Source of the DNA: Marinilabiliaceae bacterium ANBcel2
GTDB lineage: Bacteria; Bacteroidota; Bacteroidia; Bacteroidales; Marinilabiliaceae
Length of the DNA stretch: 64,000 nt
Reading direction: 5' to 3'
NCBI GenBank assembly: GCA_029688995.1
Contig: JARULA010000008.1
Location: 40,085-104,084 of the forward strand
The position numbers and the translations under genes are program-made. Below are positions 28,795-38,906 of the stretch, one piece after another. Within the stretch, counting starts at the first letter, position 1. Each line of letters begins with the position of its first letter. The notes under the pieces were generated by a model. The model saw only the letters and a program-made list of their open reading frames with translations. It was not told the origin of the DNA and did no database searches.

Positions 28795-30819
28795 CTACTC
28801 CCGACTAATAATCCTGAATTCAGTACGTCGATTCCTCTCTCGCCCTTCGGTATTATCACTACCATCTGCATGTTGATTATCGGCAACAGGTCTTGTCTCT
28901 CCATAACCCACCCCGGTAACCCTATCACTATCAATACCACGCGAAACAAGATATTCTACAACTCTATCTGCTCTTATCTGAGACAACTCTTTGTTATACT
29001 CAATATCACCAATATTATCGGTATGAGATAATATCTCTACATCAATATAGGGATAATCATTCATTAACTCTACCAATGTTCTATCCAAAACATTTTTCGC
29101 CTCATCACTCAACTCAACACTATCAAAATCATAATATATATTCTCAATTTCGATAGAATTTTCTGGAATAATAGCCAAAGAGAGAGCATCCAAATCAGTT
29201 ACACCTTTATCAATATCATCAGTTGAAACCGTAAAACTTCTCTCAAGCAGCTGCTCCCCATCTACCACAACTTCATAATCGCTGTTTTTATCTACCCAAA
29301 CCTCAAACCTACCCTTCGAATCGGTTACCACCTCCTGTATAAACATACTCTCGCGGTTATCCGAAATTAAATGAAAGTAGAGACGGCTATTTTCAATAAA
29401 ATTAAGAGCCTTACCATTATCCTCATTTTCAAATTTATTTTCACCCAGTAGTTGACCCCTTAGCAAAACTCTTGAACTCTCTGTTTCATAAAAGGCAAAA
29501 ATATCGCTATTAACAGCTCCATTATCACAAGGTCGGTTAGAAACAAAATACCCCTCTTGTCCGTGAGCCTTTTTAATAAAATCAAAATCATCACGCGAAG
29601 AGTTTACAGGATAACCTATATTTACAGGTTGTTGCCAGGTAACCAAACTTCCTTTAGCATAGAATATGTCAAAACCACCAAAACCGGGCCACCCATTTGA
29701 ACTAAAATACAATTTTTTAGAGAGCACATCATAAAATGGAGTTATCTCATCACCAGAACTATTTATAAATACACCTGCATTACGTGCTTTTTGATATTCA
29801 TCCCGGTTTTTATTATATACCGAAAACCAAATATCCATTCCACCAGCACCACCGGGTCGGTCACTAACAAAATAGAGAACATCAAGATATGGTTCGTATG
29901 TTGTTCCCACGGTAGGATTTTTAGATGTATAACGATTACGATTCACTTCACTGCCTAAAATCTTGGGTTCACTCCATACCGAATCATTCAGGTGAGATAC
30001 ATATATATTACACAACTCCTTACCCTGATAATTTACATAACATTTTGAAAAATAAAATCTTGTTCCATCGGGAGAGTAGGCTCCATCCCCCGTATCAAAT
30101 TCATTGCTGTTATAAAAGGGGGGATCGGGGTCACTCTTTAATTTAACTTTATCTCCATCTTCCCTACTTACTTTGTAAAACTGAGTAACAGGTGTATAAC
30201 TATCCTGCAAATTGATATAATCAGGAGCGTTGTCACGTACCGCACCAAAAGCAATATTATCATCAGGAGTGATAACCGGACTAAATTGACGTGCAGAGAA
30301 GTTAACCGTTGAATCTAAACGTGAAGCCCGCATTGTTACAATGGGATCTCTCTTTTTTAAAGCTTCTTTTGCACCTTCAATTTCATTATCAATAATCCAA
30401 CGTGATACACCATCTATCCTGCGGTGACGGCGACGTAAAACATCAAAATATTCAAGCGACTCTTTATACCTACCCATTTTCTTTAAAGTGAGAGCGTAAT
30501 AGTATAAAGCATCCATGTTACGACGAGTATCATCCTGATATGAGTTCCATAACAGATCACCCGCCTTCTCATAATTATGTAACTCATAATATACTATCCC
30601 AAGCTCTCTGCCAACATCAGCATCATTAGAATCACGTTTTAATAACTCTTCAAGAAAACAGGCAGCCTGATAATAATCATTTATCCGCAATGCACTTTCA
30701 ACAAACCCATTTAACTGCCATCTTTTATAACTGGCAAGATCCTCCTTTTGAGAATAAGAATCATAAGGAATAAAAATTAAATAAAGAGAAAAAATTATAT
30801 ATATCAATATCTTTCCCAT
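28795..30819 (-). CDS. OmpA-family protein with TPR and PD40 repeats (PorE-like)
   Basis: The 674-residue protein has a signal peptide (ILIYIIFSLYLIFIPYDSYS) and a TPR-like region (about 40-155). PD40-type beta-propeller repeats follow (about 185-430, for example YFVSDRPGGAGGMDIWF), then a beta module (about 440-560) and an OmpA C-terminal domain (SHTDNIGDIEYNKELSQIRA, final RRTEFRI). This is the PorE plan of the T9SS, shorter than the copy at 17978-20476. Its start overlaps the upstream porP-like gene by 16 bases. PorP-like plus PorE-like pairs typically build an outer-membrane to peptidoglycan module, and the divergent giant PKD protein may be its client. Confidence 0.9.
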   Translation of the reverse strand: MGKILIYIIFSLYLIFIPYDSYSQKEDLASYKRWQLNGFVESALRINDYYQAACFLEELLKRDSNDADVGRELGIVYYELHNYEKAGDLLWNSYQDDTRRNMDALYYYALTLKKMGRYKESLEYFDVLRRRHRRIDGVSRWIIDNEIEGAKEALKKRDPIVTMRASRLDSTVNFSARQFSPVITPDDNIAFGAVRDNAPDYINLQDSYTPVTQFYKVSREDGDKVKLKSDPDPPFYNSNEFDTGDGAYSPDGTRFYFSKCYVNYQGKELCNIYVSHLNDSVWSEPKILGSEVNRNRYTSKNPTVGTTYEPYLDVLYFVSDRPGGAGGMDIWFSVYNKNRDEYQKARNAGVFINSSGDEITPFYDVLSKKLYFSSNGWPGFGGFDIFYAKGSLVTWQQPVNIGYPVNSSRDDFDFIKKAHGQEGYFVSNRPCDNGAVNSDIFAFYETESSRVLLRGQLLGENKFENEDNGKALNFIENSRLYFHLISDNRESMFIQEVVTDSKGRFEVWVDKNSDYEVVVDGEQLLERSFTVSTDDIDKGVTDLDALSLAIIPENSIEIENIYYDFDSVELSDEAKNVLDRTLVELMNDYPYIDVEILSHTDNIGDIEYNKELSQIRADRVVEYLVSRGIDSDRVTGVGYGETRPVADNQHADGSDNTEGRERNRRTEFRIISRE

Positions 30820-31835
30820 TGTACAGTTTTTCTTGTTATATCAGTTGAAGGCAATCTAAACCCAACACTTAATTCAAGGGCGGAATAGTTATACCCTGGT
30901 TGATTAGATGATGATATATCTGCATCGTACGATAGCATAAAATTCCAATATTGCCAGGATCCTCCAAGAGAAAAAATAATCCCCTTAGAGTCTCTCCAGG
31001 GAAGGCTTCTTAAGTGAAGACCTGTGATAACACTATTTTGATACATTCCCAACCACTCTCCTATATAGAGTCCGGCATTCACTCCGGCCATAATTTCATA
31101 TGCTCTATTCATGGTTATTCCGGTAAATGTCGGAATAAAAAAAAGAGAATTACCGGTATTAAGATCACCTTTTGCATGTAATACGTGTTTTACGGGAAGA
31201 TTGTTATCAATACCAAAAAAAGATTCTCCGGGACGATTAACCTGTTGCATAGAATATCCTGCTTTAACAATCCCTTGATCAAACATATAAGAGTAAACCA
31301 ATCCAAATCCCATATCAAGATATGTTGTTGCAACAGACTCCCCATATCCATATGTAGGTAACCCGGGATCAAACATCCCTGTATCGCGATTATACTGATC
31401 GGGAAAAGTTATATTGCTCCATGTAACCTGTTTATGAACAACCGCTCCCTGAAGGCCAAAATGAACAACAGAGCCTGGATTAATAACAATACTATTTGCA
31501 ACTGAAATATTAAGTCGGTCAACTGGTAACGTACCTCCTGCCGAATTATCCCTGCTGTAATAGATCCCTGCATCAACTCTTTGATTATCAAAATAGAAAG
31601 GATACTCAAAACTAAAATAGGATGATTGATAGTCATCAGAAAGATTATAACCCTGCTGACGATAAAGAGCAACAGCCTGCCAGTCACCATCAAAACGTCC
31701 TGTATTGGCCGGATTTAAAGTAAGATGGGCAGAATAGGCCTGAGAAAAATAGAGAGACTGTGAAAAAAGCTCTTTTTCAATAGAAAAAAGAATAATTAAA
31801 GGAACTATATATAGAGCTTTACGTAATATCTTCAT
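30804..31835 (-). CDS. PorP/SprF-family outer-membrane protein
   Basis: A signal peptide is followed by SLYFSQAYSAHLTLNPANTG, the hallmark start of PorP/SprF proteins. The remaining strands (ALYRQQGYNLSDDYQSSYFS and others) suit the family's 12-16-strand barrel, and the length (343) is typical. PorP is a T9SS component in Porphyromonas; SprF is needed for delivery of the gliding adhesin SprB in Flavobacterium. Each SprF-like protein often serves one neighbouring adhesin, so the divergent PKD protein at 31960 is a natural partner. It heads the four-gene operon running to the ABC exporter. Confidence 0.92.
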   Translation of the reverse strand: MKILRKALYIVPLIILFSIEKELFSQSLYFSQAYSAHLTLNPANTGRFDGDWQAVALYRQQGYNLSDDYQSSYFSFEYPFYFDNQRVDAGIYYSRDNSAGGTLPVDRLNISVANSIVINPGSVVHFGLQGAVVHKQVTWSNITFPDQYNRDTGMFDPGLPTYGYGESVATTYLDMGFGLVYSYMFDQGIVKAGYSMQQVNRPGESFFGIDNNLPVKHVLHAKGDLNTGNSLFFIPTFTGITMNRAYEIMAGVNAGLYIGEWLGMYQNSVITGLHLRSLPWRDSKGIIFSLGGSWQYWNFMLSYDADISSSNQPGYNYSALELSVGFRLPSTDITRKTVQWERY

Positions 31836-31902
31836 AGAGTTTTAAAACCATAAGACCCAATTATAACAAAATAAATGTAACTTGAATTTAGCTACATTAT
31901 TT

Positions 31903-31910
31903 CAAATATA
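31903..31910 (-). promoter_or_regulatory. Candidate -7 element for the porP-like operon
   Basis: On the minus strand this reads TATATTTG, an exact TAnnTTTG match 68 bases before the porP-like start codon, inside the 124-base divergent gap with the PKD gene. No convincing -33 element is seen. Confidence 0.42.
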
Positions 31911-31959
31911 CAATTGGATTGTTATATTGCATAAATAAAAATCAATTTCTGTTAAAAAA

Positions 31960-34900
31960 ATGAGAAAAAACTTATTAAACAGATATATATTAAAAAAGTC
32001 ACAAAGCAAAAATAGCTACAAAAGAGAGATATTTATAATATTAATTATTTTGTTTGCTGGTAATATCTCATTTTATGGTCAAAACAGTATAGATTTTAGC
32101 GCTGAGATAACCGATGGCTGTTCTCCCATTAATGTACGTTTCACTAATGAATCTGACATTAAAGATGATGTTACATGGAATTGGGATTTTGGTAACGGAA
32201 ACAGTTCAACAGCAGAAAACCCTCAAACCACATATATTAATCCGGGGAGCTACACCGTAACATTAGTAGCGACCTACAATGGAGAGTCGCAAACAGTAAC
32301 AAAAACAGATTTTATCACTGTTCACCATTCACCATCAGCTCAATTTTCTGTTTCAGGAGATCAAACAGGTTGTGCTCCATACCAAATAGAGTTCACAAAC
32401 CAATCATCAGATCCTGCAAACAGCGAACTATCTTTTATATGGAGTTTTGGAGATGGAAACAACAGCAGAGAAGAAAATCCTCAGCACCAATATAAACACC
32501 AGGGAAATTTTGACGTCTCCCTTATAGCTGAAAATGAGCATGGGTGTACAAGCTCATTCTCAATAAATAACGCAGTAGAAGTTTCACACCCCCGGGCCTC
32601 TTTTGGAGTAAACCAACGTACTTCATGTGCAGGTGAACTAACCGCTCAGTTCACAAACTTATCCCGGGCCAAAGAGGGATATGAATCGGAGTGGGATTTT
32701 GGAGACGGTAATAGCTCAGATGAGAACTCACCTACTCACAAATACAATGAGACAGGCAGCTTTAGTGTATCATTAACAGTAACCGATGATATTGGATGTA
32801 GTGATCATATCTCAAGAAATAATTTAATAGAGGTAGTAGAAACAGAGGCCAGCTTTACTCTCGCCAAAGATATTGTATGTCCGGACGAAGAGATTCAATT
32901 CACCAACAAAAGCAGTCATGCCTCTAACTTTAAATGGACTGTAAAAAGAGATACTACTATCAACGAAGTTTTTTCATATAAAAAAACTCCCGAAAAGAGC
33001 TTAAATGAACCCGGAGATTATGAAATATGGCTTTTGGCAGATAACGGAACATGTATTGACAGCACTATGCAAACAATCCATGTAGAAGAGGTTATAGCAA
33101 AATTTGAAACAGAGGACTCTTTTATATGTGAATATCCTTCAACAGTAAAATATATAAACAGATCAAAAAACAGTGCCTCTTGGAAATGGAGATTAGGTAA
33201 CGGCACTGTATCATACGAAGAGTCACCTGAGATCACCTATAGCGAACAACCCGGTATTGACAGAAGAGTTAACTTTACCGACACCCTAACAGTTACAAGT
33301 GAGAACGGATGCAGTGATACATATATAAAAAAGAACTCTGTAGAGATTTTTATGCCAAGAGTATTAATCTCTCCGGGAGATGGGGGCAATTCATCAGCTT
33401 TGAGTGGATGTGTGCCAATGGGTCTCACCTTTAACGATAAAACAGAATATAATACCGATAAAGATTATATCGTTTCAAAGGAGTGGCAAATAGGAGATAA
33501 CGATCCGGTAAAAGCAGAATCAATATCAACTGTAATTAGAGAAGGAAAGCAAATACCTGTAACGCTTACTATTACAACCAATAAGGGATGTGTAGCAAGA
33601 AATACAGAACAGATAAATGCAGGAATAAGGGTAAATCCCGACTTTGAAAGAACAGGAAGCTATATAAATTGTGCCTCAGAACTTATATCTTACAAAATCA
33701 CAGCCCCCGATAGAGAACTTATAACAAATGAAATATGGAATTTTGGAGATGATTCTGATCCTGGACTCCCCATGCCTGCACACTACTACGAAGATACCGG
33801 AGAGATGGATGTTGGCTTAACAATTTACAACAATGGCTGTCCCAGCACCATAACAAAATCAAACGCAGTGCGCATATTAGGTCCTTATGCTAAAATGAGT
33901 ATCAGCAACAACTGCAATAGCCCTTATATGTATGATTTTTCAGCCGATATAGTAGATGCAACCTCATATACATGGGATTTTGGAGATGGCACTGCTAAAG
34001 TTCAAAATATAGAATCTCCATCACACACCTATTCCGAAACAGGTAATTTTATTGTACGATTAGTAGCTGAAAATAGCACTACAGGTTGTGAATTTGTAGT
34101 TGCCAGAGAAGTTTATGTTCGCAATATAAAAAGTGATTTTGAAATTTCAGATGGCAATTTGTGTCGTAACAGTGAAATAACATTTGATGCATCAAACTCT
34201 AAGGATCACTCCCCTTTTTCTTATGACAACAATACTATTAGATATTTATGGCATATTGAACAGGAGGACTTAACAATTGGCACAATGGATGCTCAATTTT
34301 CACACTCATTTAAAAATAGAGGAGAAAACCGCATATCTTTAATAGTACAAGACGCTAACGGATGCAGGGATACATCTATATATGATCTTTTTATACATGA
34401 ACCTCAACCCCAGCTTGAAGCAAACCATAAAGTAGGATGCATGCCCGTTACATTTGAATTTAATGATAAAACAGAGTCTCACTCAACTATAACAGACTGG
34501 CTCTGGGAGTTTGGGGATGGAGCTGTTTCAACAGAACAAAATCCGGAGCATGACTATAATGAATTTGGAGAATACAATATATCACTAACTGTAACCGATC
34601 AAGAGGGTTGTACCAACAAAATAGTAAAAGATCAGGAGATAAGAGCAGTATTTCCCGAAGCAGATTTTTCAGCAAAAGAGATACAATTATGTAAAGGAGA
34701 TACTTTAGAGCTGTTCGACACCTCACAAAACAGTATTGATCAATATCTGTGGCAGGTTAGTAATGGTAAAGAACAGACTACAGCTCGCCCTAAGTTTGTA
34801 ATGAATGAGCCGGGATATTATGATGTAACATTAAATGTTATTGATATTCACGGGTGCGAAGCTTCAAAAACAGTAACAGAATTTGTTCATATTCAAAAAC

Positions 34901-36387
34901 CGCCTGTTGCTGATTTTGATGCAGATATTACCGAATCGAACTGTTACCCTTTAGTTGTACAATTTTTTGATATGTCACAAACTAACTACCCGGGTTCATG
35001 GGAGTGGAACTTTGGAATAGATGATAATATTTCGCAGGTTCAAGACCCATTCTATATTTTCAATCGTCCGGGAAATCACGATGTAACCTTAATAAGCAAA
35101 ACATCTCACGGGTGTGCCGACACAATAACCAAAAAAGGATTTATTGATGTAGGCGGCCCCTATGCAACCGTAGCACTTCCCGATACAGCTTGTGTTAATG
35201 ATGAAATTTTATTTAAGGCTAAAAATCAGGAAAATGTTTATGATATAGAGTGGGATTTTGGAGACGGATATATGAAAAAAGGAGAATCGGCAAAATATTC
35301 ATATAGCAACAAAGGAGATGTTTACCCGGTTATGTTTCTAAGAAGTGATCCACAAAACACATGTAACATAGCAATTATAGATACTATTAATATTCTTGAT
35401 ATAAATGCGCTATACAGTTTACCACAAGATAGATATTCAGGATGTGTACCCTGGGAATTTAAAATAGAGGATAATTCAACATATACAAATATTTGGAACT
35501 GGGATTTTGGAGACGGAAGAACATCTAATTCAAAGAATCCTGTTATAAAATATAAAAAACCGGGAACATATAATATCTCGCTTATAGCAGAGCACCATCT
35601 GGGCTGCAAAGATACAGCAGAAATAAAAAGTGTTACAGCTCATCCCCTGCCAGAAATATCAATAAGTAATGATACTATAATATGTGCGGGAGACAACGCA
35701 ACACTCTGGGCTTCAGGAGGAGTGTCCTATTCATGGTACCCCAATGAAAATGTTATTTCTCCCCAAAAAGCTAAAACTAAAACAGCTCCCCAAAAAAACA
35801 CCCTATACCATGTTGAAGTAAAAGATGAAAACCATTGTGCCAGTAATGCCGAAACGATGGTTAAAGTTCAACAGATACCAAAACTATATTTAAACGATAC
35901 AACTTTAATTATTGGAGAAGAACTACACCTTAACCTTACAAACAGAGGAATAGCATGGTATGAATGGGAACCGCACCATACACTTGCCTGCACCGACTGT
36001 CCAAGACAAACTATAACAGCAGAGATGCCAAGAGAGTATAAAGTTTCGGTAACAGACACAACAGGCTGCTTTACAATACCATACTATTTTAATCTTAATG
36101 TGGATAAAAAATATTCGGTAGATCTTCCGCAAGCCTTTACCCCTACAGGTGACGGAATTAACGATAAGGTGTATGTGAAAGGGTGGGGAATAAAAGAGTT
36201 ATTAGTTTTTAAAATTTATAATAGGTTTGGGCAATTAGTTTTTGATACAACAGATATTGATAAAGGATGGGATGGTACATTTAAAGGTGAAAATCAACCT
36301 GCCGAAACATACACATATATTGTTCAGGTAAAATCATGGGATAATTCAATTTTAGAAAAGAGAGGAACCATTAAATTACTGAGGTAA
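31960..36387 (+). CDS. Giant PKD-repeat surface protein with type B T9SS C-terminal domain
   Basis: The 1475-residue protein has an extended basic N-terminus and a signal helix (FIILIILFAGNISFYG). It then holds about fourteen PKD or PKD-like modules of 80-90 residues, marked by W(D/S/N)FGDG cores and paired cysteines. One Ig-like cysteine-containing module follows near residue 1230. The protein ends in a gliding-motility-associated/CHU_C domain (FTPTGDGINDKVYVKGWG, then KIYNRFGQLVF, last residues GTIKLLR). That domain directs export through the type IX system as type B cargo. Some repeats have lost the acidic turn (WKWRLGNG, EWQIGDND, YLWQVSNG). It is probably an adhesin on the cell surface. 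The divergent porP/PorE-like pair is its likely transporter module. Confidence 0.93.
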   Translation: MRKNLLNRYILKKSQSKNSYKREIFIILIILFAGNISFYGQNSIDFSAEITDGCSPINVRFTNESDIKDDVTWNWDFGNGNSSTAENPQTTYINPGSYTVTLVATYNGESQTVTKTDFITVHHSPSAQFSVSGDQTGCAPYQIEFTNQSSDPANSELSFIWSFGDGNNSREENPQHQYKHQGNFDVSLIAENEHGCTSSFSINNAVEVSHPRASFGVNQRTSCAGELTAQFTNLSRAKEGYESEWDFGDGNSSDENSPTHKYNETGSFSVSLTVTDDIGCSDHISRNNLIEVVETEASFTLAKDIVCPDEEIQFTNKSSHASNFKWTVKRDTTINEVFSYKKTPEKSLNEPGDYEIWLLADNGTCIDSTMQTIHVEEVIAKFETEDSFICEYPSTVKYINRSKNSASWKWRLGNGTVSYEESPEITYSEQPGIDRRVNFTDTLTVTSENGCSDTYIKKNSVEIFMPRVLISPGDGGNSSALSGCVPMGLTFNDKTEYNTDKDYIVSKEWQIGDNDPVKAESISTVIREGKQIPVTLTITTNKGCVARNTEQINAGIRVNPDFERTGSYINCASELISYKITAPDRELITNEIWNFGDDSDPGLPMPAHYYEDTGEMDVGLTIYNNGCPSTITKSNAVRILGPYAKMSISNNCNSPYMYDFSADIVDATSYTWDFGDGTAKVQNIESPSHTYSETGNFIVRLVAENSTTGCEFVVAREVYVRNIKSDFEISDGNLCRNSEITFDASNSKDHSPFSYDNNTIRYLWHIEQEDLTIGTMDAQFSHSFKNRGENRISLIVQDANGCRDTSIYDLFIHEPQPQLEANHKVGCMPVTFEFNDKTESHSTITDWLWEFGDGAVSTEQNPEHDYNEFGEYNISLTVTDQEGCTNKIVKDQEIRAVFPEADFSAKEIQLCKGDTLELFDTSQNSIDQYLWQVSNGKEQTTARPKFVMNEPGYYDVTLNVIDIHGCEASKTVTEFVHIQKPPVADFDADITESNCYPLVVQFFDMSQTNYPGSWEWNFGIDDNISQVQDPFYIFNRPGNHDVTLISKTSHGCADTITKKGFIDVGGPYATVALPDTACVNDEILFKAKNQENVYDIEWDFGDGYMKKGESAKYSYSNKGDVYPVMFLRSDPQNTCNIAIIDTINILDINALYSLPQDRYSGCVPWEFKIEDNSTYTNIWNWDFGDGRTSNSKNPVIKYKKPGTYNISLIAEHHLGCKDTAEIKSVTAHPLPEISISNDTIICAGDNATLWASGGVSYSWYPNENVISPQKAKTKTAPQKNTLYHVEVKDENHCASNAETMVKVQQIPKLYLNDTTLIIGEELHLNLTNRGIAWYEWEPHHTLACTDCPRQTITAEMPREYKVSVTDTTGCFTIPYYFNLNVDKKYSVDLPQAFTPTGDGINDKVYVKGWGIKELLVFKIYNRFGQLVFDTTDIDKGWDGTFKGENQPAETYTYIVQVKSWDNSILEKRGTIKLLR

Positions 36388-36412
36388 AAAAAAATTAATA
36401 AAAAAGGTGTAA

Positions 36413-38788
36413 ATGGATTATAGCTCTATAAAAAAAATAGATAATATTATGCGTAATGCTATAGATAACTCTCCCTCGGAATTTTATCTTATAGATAAGC
36501 AGGGAGTTATACATTATCTCAATAATAAAGCAGCAGAAAACGCAGGCATAGATCAATCAAGCACCCAAAAAGTATCGCTCTTGAAAATCAATCCTGCAGC
36601 AACAGAGTCATGGTGGAACAATATTGTTGACAAAGTTGAAAAAGATAAAAGTGTAAAATTAAACAGCTCACATATTGCCTGGGATAACAGAGAGTATCCG
36701 GTACTAATCAATATTTACAAGACAAAAGATAATGGCTGTAATTTTTACTGCTACTACTGTATCGAACTAAATGATTTGAACAAGCTGGAAAACAATCTTT
36801 TAAGAGAATCAAAAATAAATAAGAGTCTGGCCGAAATTGGTCATGAACTTACAAAGCATAATAAGCTATACTCTGTAGAGCTGTTAATAAGACAATATGC
36901 TCTTAAAATCACCCAGAGTACATTTTCTTTTATAATATATAGAGACCCTGTAACACAGCGAAAAAAGATTACAGTTTACAGTGACTCCTCAACTTCATAT
37001 AAAACAGAAATAGATAGAATTGAAAAATGTATTAAAGAGGGGTGTCCCGGTAATTCAGAACAAGAAGGTAACGATCAATACAGACACACAGATATTGTAA
37101 TAAATAATCCCGAGAAATACTTTATAGAAAGTAAAGAGCCAATAAGCAAATTAATTCCATTAAAAAGATTTGCATCGGCAGGTATTTTTTTTCATAGCAG
37201 CTATGAAGGGTTAATAATGGTTGGCGGAAAAGAGAGTGACTATAATGAAAAAGATATTGATAATCTTAAAAGCCTGTCTAACCTTTTTGCTCTTGCAATA
37301 AACCGAATTCAGGAGAATAATAAATTAATGGAATCGATCGATAAACTTCAAATGGCTATCAATGCAGCCAATATGACTATTTTAGATATCGAACCCTTAA
37401 ATAACAAAGCTCACATAAACGGTCAATGGACTTCAATTATAGGAGTTCCAATTAAAGAGCAAAAAATTGATCTCTCACTACTGGTAGAGAAAATTCATAA
37501 AGAAGATATAGAAAATATAAAAAACAAAATTAGAGAACATCGCAACAGTAATTCACCTTTTTTTAAGTTAAAATATCGCATAAAAATTAAAAACAACACA
37601 TACAGATGGGTTGAAACAACAGGTCAGGTCACAAACTTAAACTCTAAGGGAGAAATAGAAAGAGTAGTAGGTGTCGCTGTTGATATTACAGATAGCATTA
37701 AACTAAACAAGGAGCTAATAAAGTCAAAAGAAGAGGCTGTTGCTGCAAACAAGGCTAAAAATATGTTTCTGGCACGTATTAGCCATGAAATAAGAACTCC
37801 GTTAAATGCTATTATAGGTTTTGCCGATCTACTGGAAAAAAACAGTCAAGATAAATATCAATTAGACTATTTAAAAGGTATAAAAAAAAGTGGAATATCT
37901 CTTTTACAATTGATATCTGACATCTTAAACTATTCAAAAATAGAAGCGGGCAAATTGGCACTAAACAAAAAATCGGTAAACATTAATAATCTTATCAAAG
38001 AGATCAAAATGCTCTTTAAGTCGGCCATTAAAGAAAAAGATATTGAGTTTAAGTTTTATCTTGATGAAATGATTCCTAAATATTTAATTATAGATGAGCT
38101 GCACTTAAGACAGATATTAACAAACCTGTTAAGCAATGCAATAAAATTTACTGACAAAGGATATATATCACTTTCGATAAAATGTGATAATTTAACTCAA
38201 ACCAAAACAGATTTAGTTATAAAAGTTGAAGATACAGGAATAGGCATAAAACCAGAATCACAAAAAACTATTTTTGAAGACTTTACGCAACAAGAGAATC
38301 AGGATAGCAGAAGATATGGTGGAACAGGTTTAGGACTGGGCATTGTAAAGCAACTCGTAGAGTTAATGAAAGGATCTATATCTCTTCACAGCATAACGGG
38401 CAAAGGGAGCATCTTTAAAATAACACTTCCAGATTGCGAAATAAATAAAGAGAGTAAAAATGAGATCAACAATAAAGATCATAACAAAAGCAAATACATA
38501 AAACCCATAATTAAGTCAAAAACTGATTCAGTTAATAAAACTGCTTCAAACCAGACTCTTAAAGAATTTAACGATAATTTAAAAGAAGAATGGTTAAAAT
38601 TCAGAGTCCGCCCATCCTTTAATAATGTTGACAATATTGTAAAATCACTTGAAGAGATTGCAGAAAAAAACAATGACAATCTAATAAAAAAGAAAATTCT
38701 ATCTATAAAAGATGCAAAAGCATCATTTGATGTAGAGAAATTAAATGAAATTTTAGAGTTTCTCAGCAAATATTTTTCAATTGATTAA
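36413..38788 (+). CDS. Cytoplasmic PAS-GAF-PAS histidine kinase
   Basis: The 791-residue kinase has no membrane helix. A PAS domain (about 15-120) and a GAF-like region (about 135-300) are followed by a PAS_3-type fold (about 305-430), with GVAVDITDS closing it. HisKA has FLARISHEIRTPLN (His458) and HATPase has LLSNAIKFT, DTGIGI and GTGLGLGI. After the ATPase, about 115 residues form a charged linker and a helical tail (residues 690-791) of the kind found at the end of some hybrid kinases, but without a receiver. The receiver-containing gene 118 bases downstream is the obvious partner. It lies 25 bases after the PKD protein and may be read from the same transcript. Confidence 0.9.
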   Translation: MDYSSIKKIDNIMRNAIDNSPSEFYLIDKQGVIHYLNNKAAENAGIDQSSTQKVSLLKINPAATESWWNNIVDKVEKDKSVKLNSSHIAWDNREYPVLINIYKTKDNGCNFYCYYCIELNDLNKLENNLLRESKINKSLAEIGHELTKHNKLYSVELLIRQYALKITQSTFSFIIYRDPVTQRKKITVYSDSSTSYKTEIDRIEKCIKEGCPGNSEQEGNDQYRHTDIVINNPEKYFIESKEPISKLIPLKRFASAGIFFHSSYEGLIMVGGKESDYNEKDIDNLKSLSNLFALAINRIQENNKLMESIDKLQMAINAANMTILDIEPLNNKAHINGQWTSIIGVPIKEQKIDLSLLVEKIHKEDIENIKNKIREHRNSNSPFFKLKYRIKIKNNTYRWVETTGQVTNLNSKGEIERVVGVAVDITDSIKLNKELIKSKEEAVAANKAKNMFLARISHEIRTPLNAIIGFADLLEKNSQDKYQLDYLKGIKKSGISLLQLISDILNYSKIEAGKLALNKKSVNINNLIKEIKMLFKSAIKEKDIEFKFYLDEMIPKYLIIDELHLRQILTNLLSNAIKFTDKGYISLSIKCDNLTQTKTDLVIKVEDTGIGIKPESQKTIFEDFTQQENQDSRRYGGTGLGLGIVKQLVELMKGSISLHSITGKGSIFKITLPDCEINKESKNEINNKDHNKSKYIKPIIKSKTDSVNKTASNQTLKEFNDNLKEEWLKFRVRPSFNNVDNIVKSLEEIAEKNNDNLIKKKILSIKDAKASFDVEKLNEILEFLSKYFSID

Positions 38789-38906
38789 TAATACTGAGTA
38801 ATTGATTATTACCGTTAAATGAAACGTTTTATTCAAACACCCGGTATAAATAATATAGGGCTCAACAAAAACCGGTTAAGTATCTGTAAAGACAAAATAG
38901 TTACGA

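Noticed and set aside
31960..36387. Tandem DNA repeat or CRISPR-like array
   Set aside because: The periodicity is at protein level (PKD modules) with strongly diverged DNA and no conserved repeat-spacer pattern. No CRISPR array was seen anywhere in the window.
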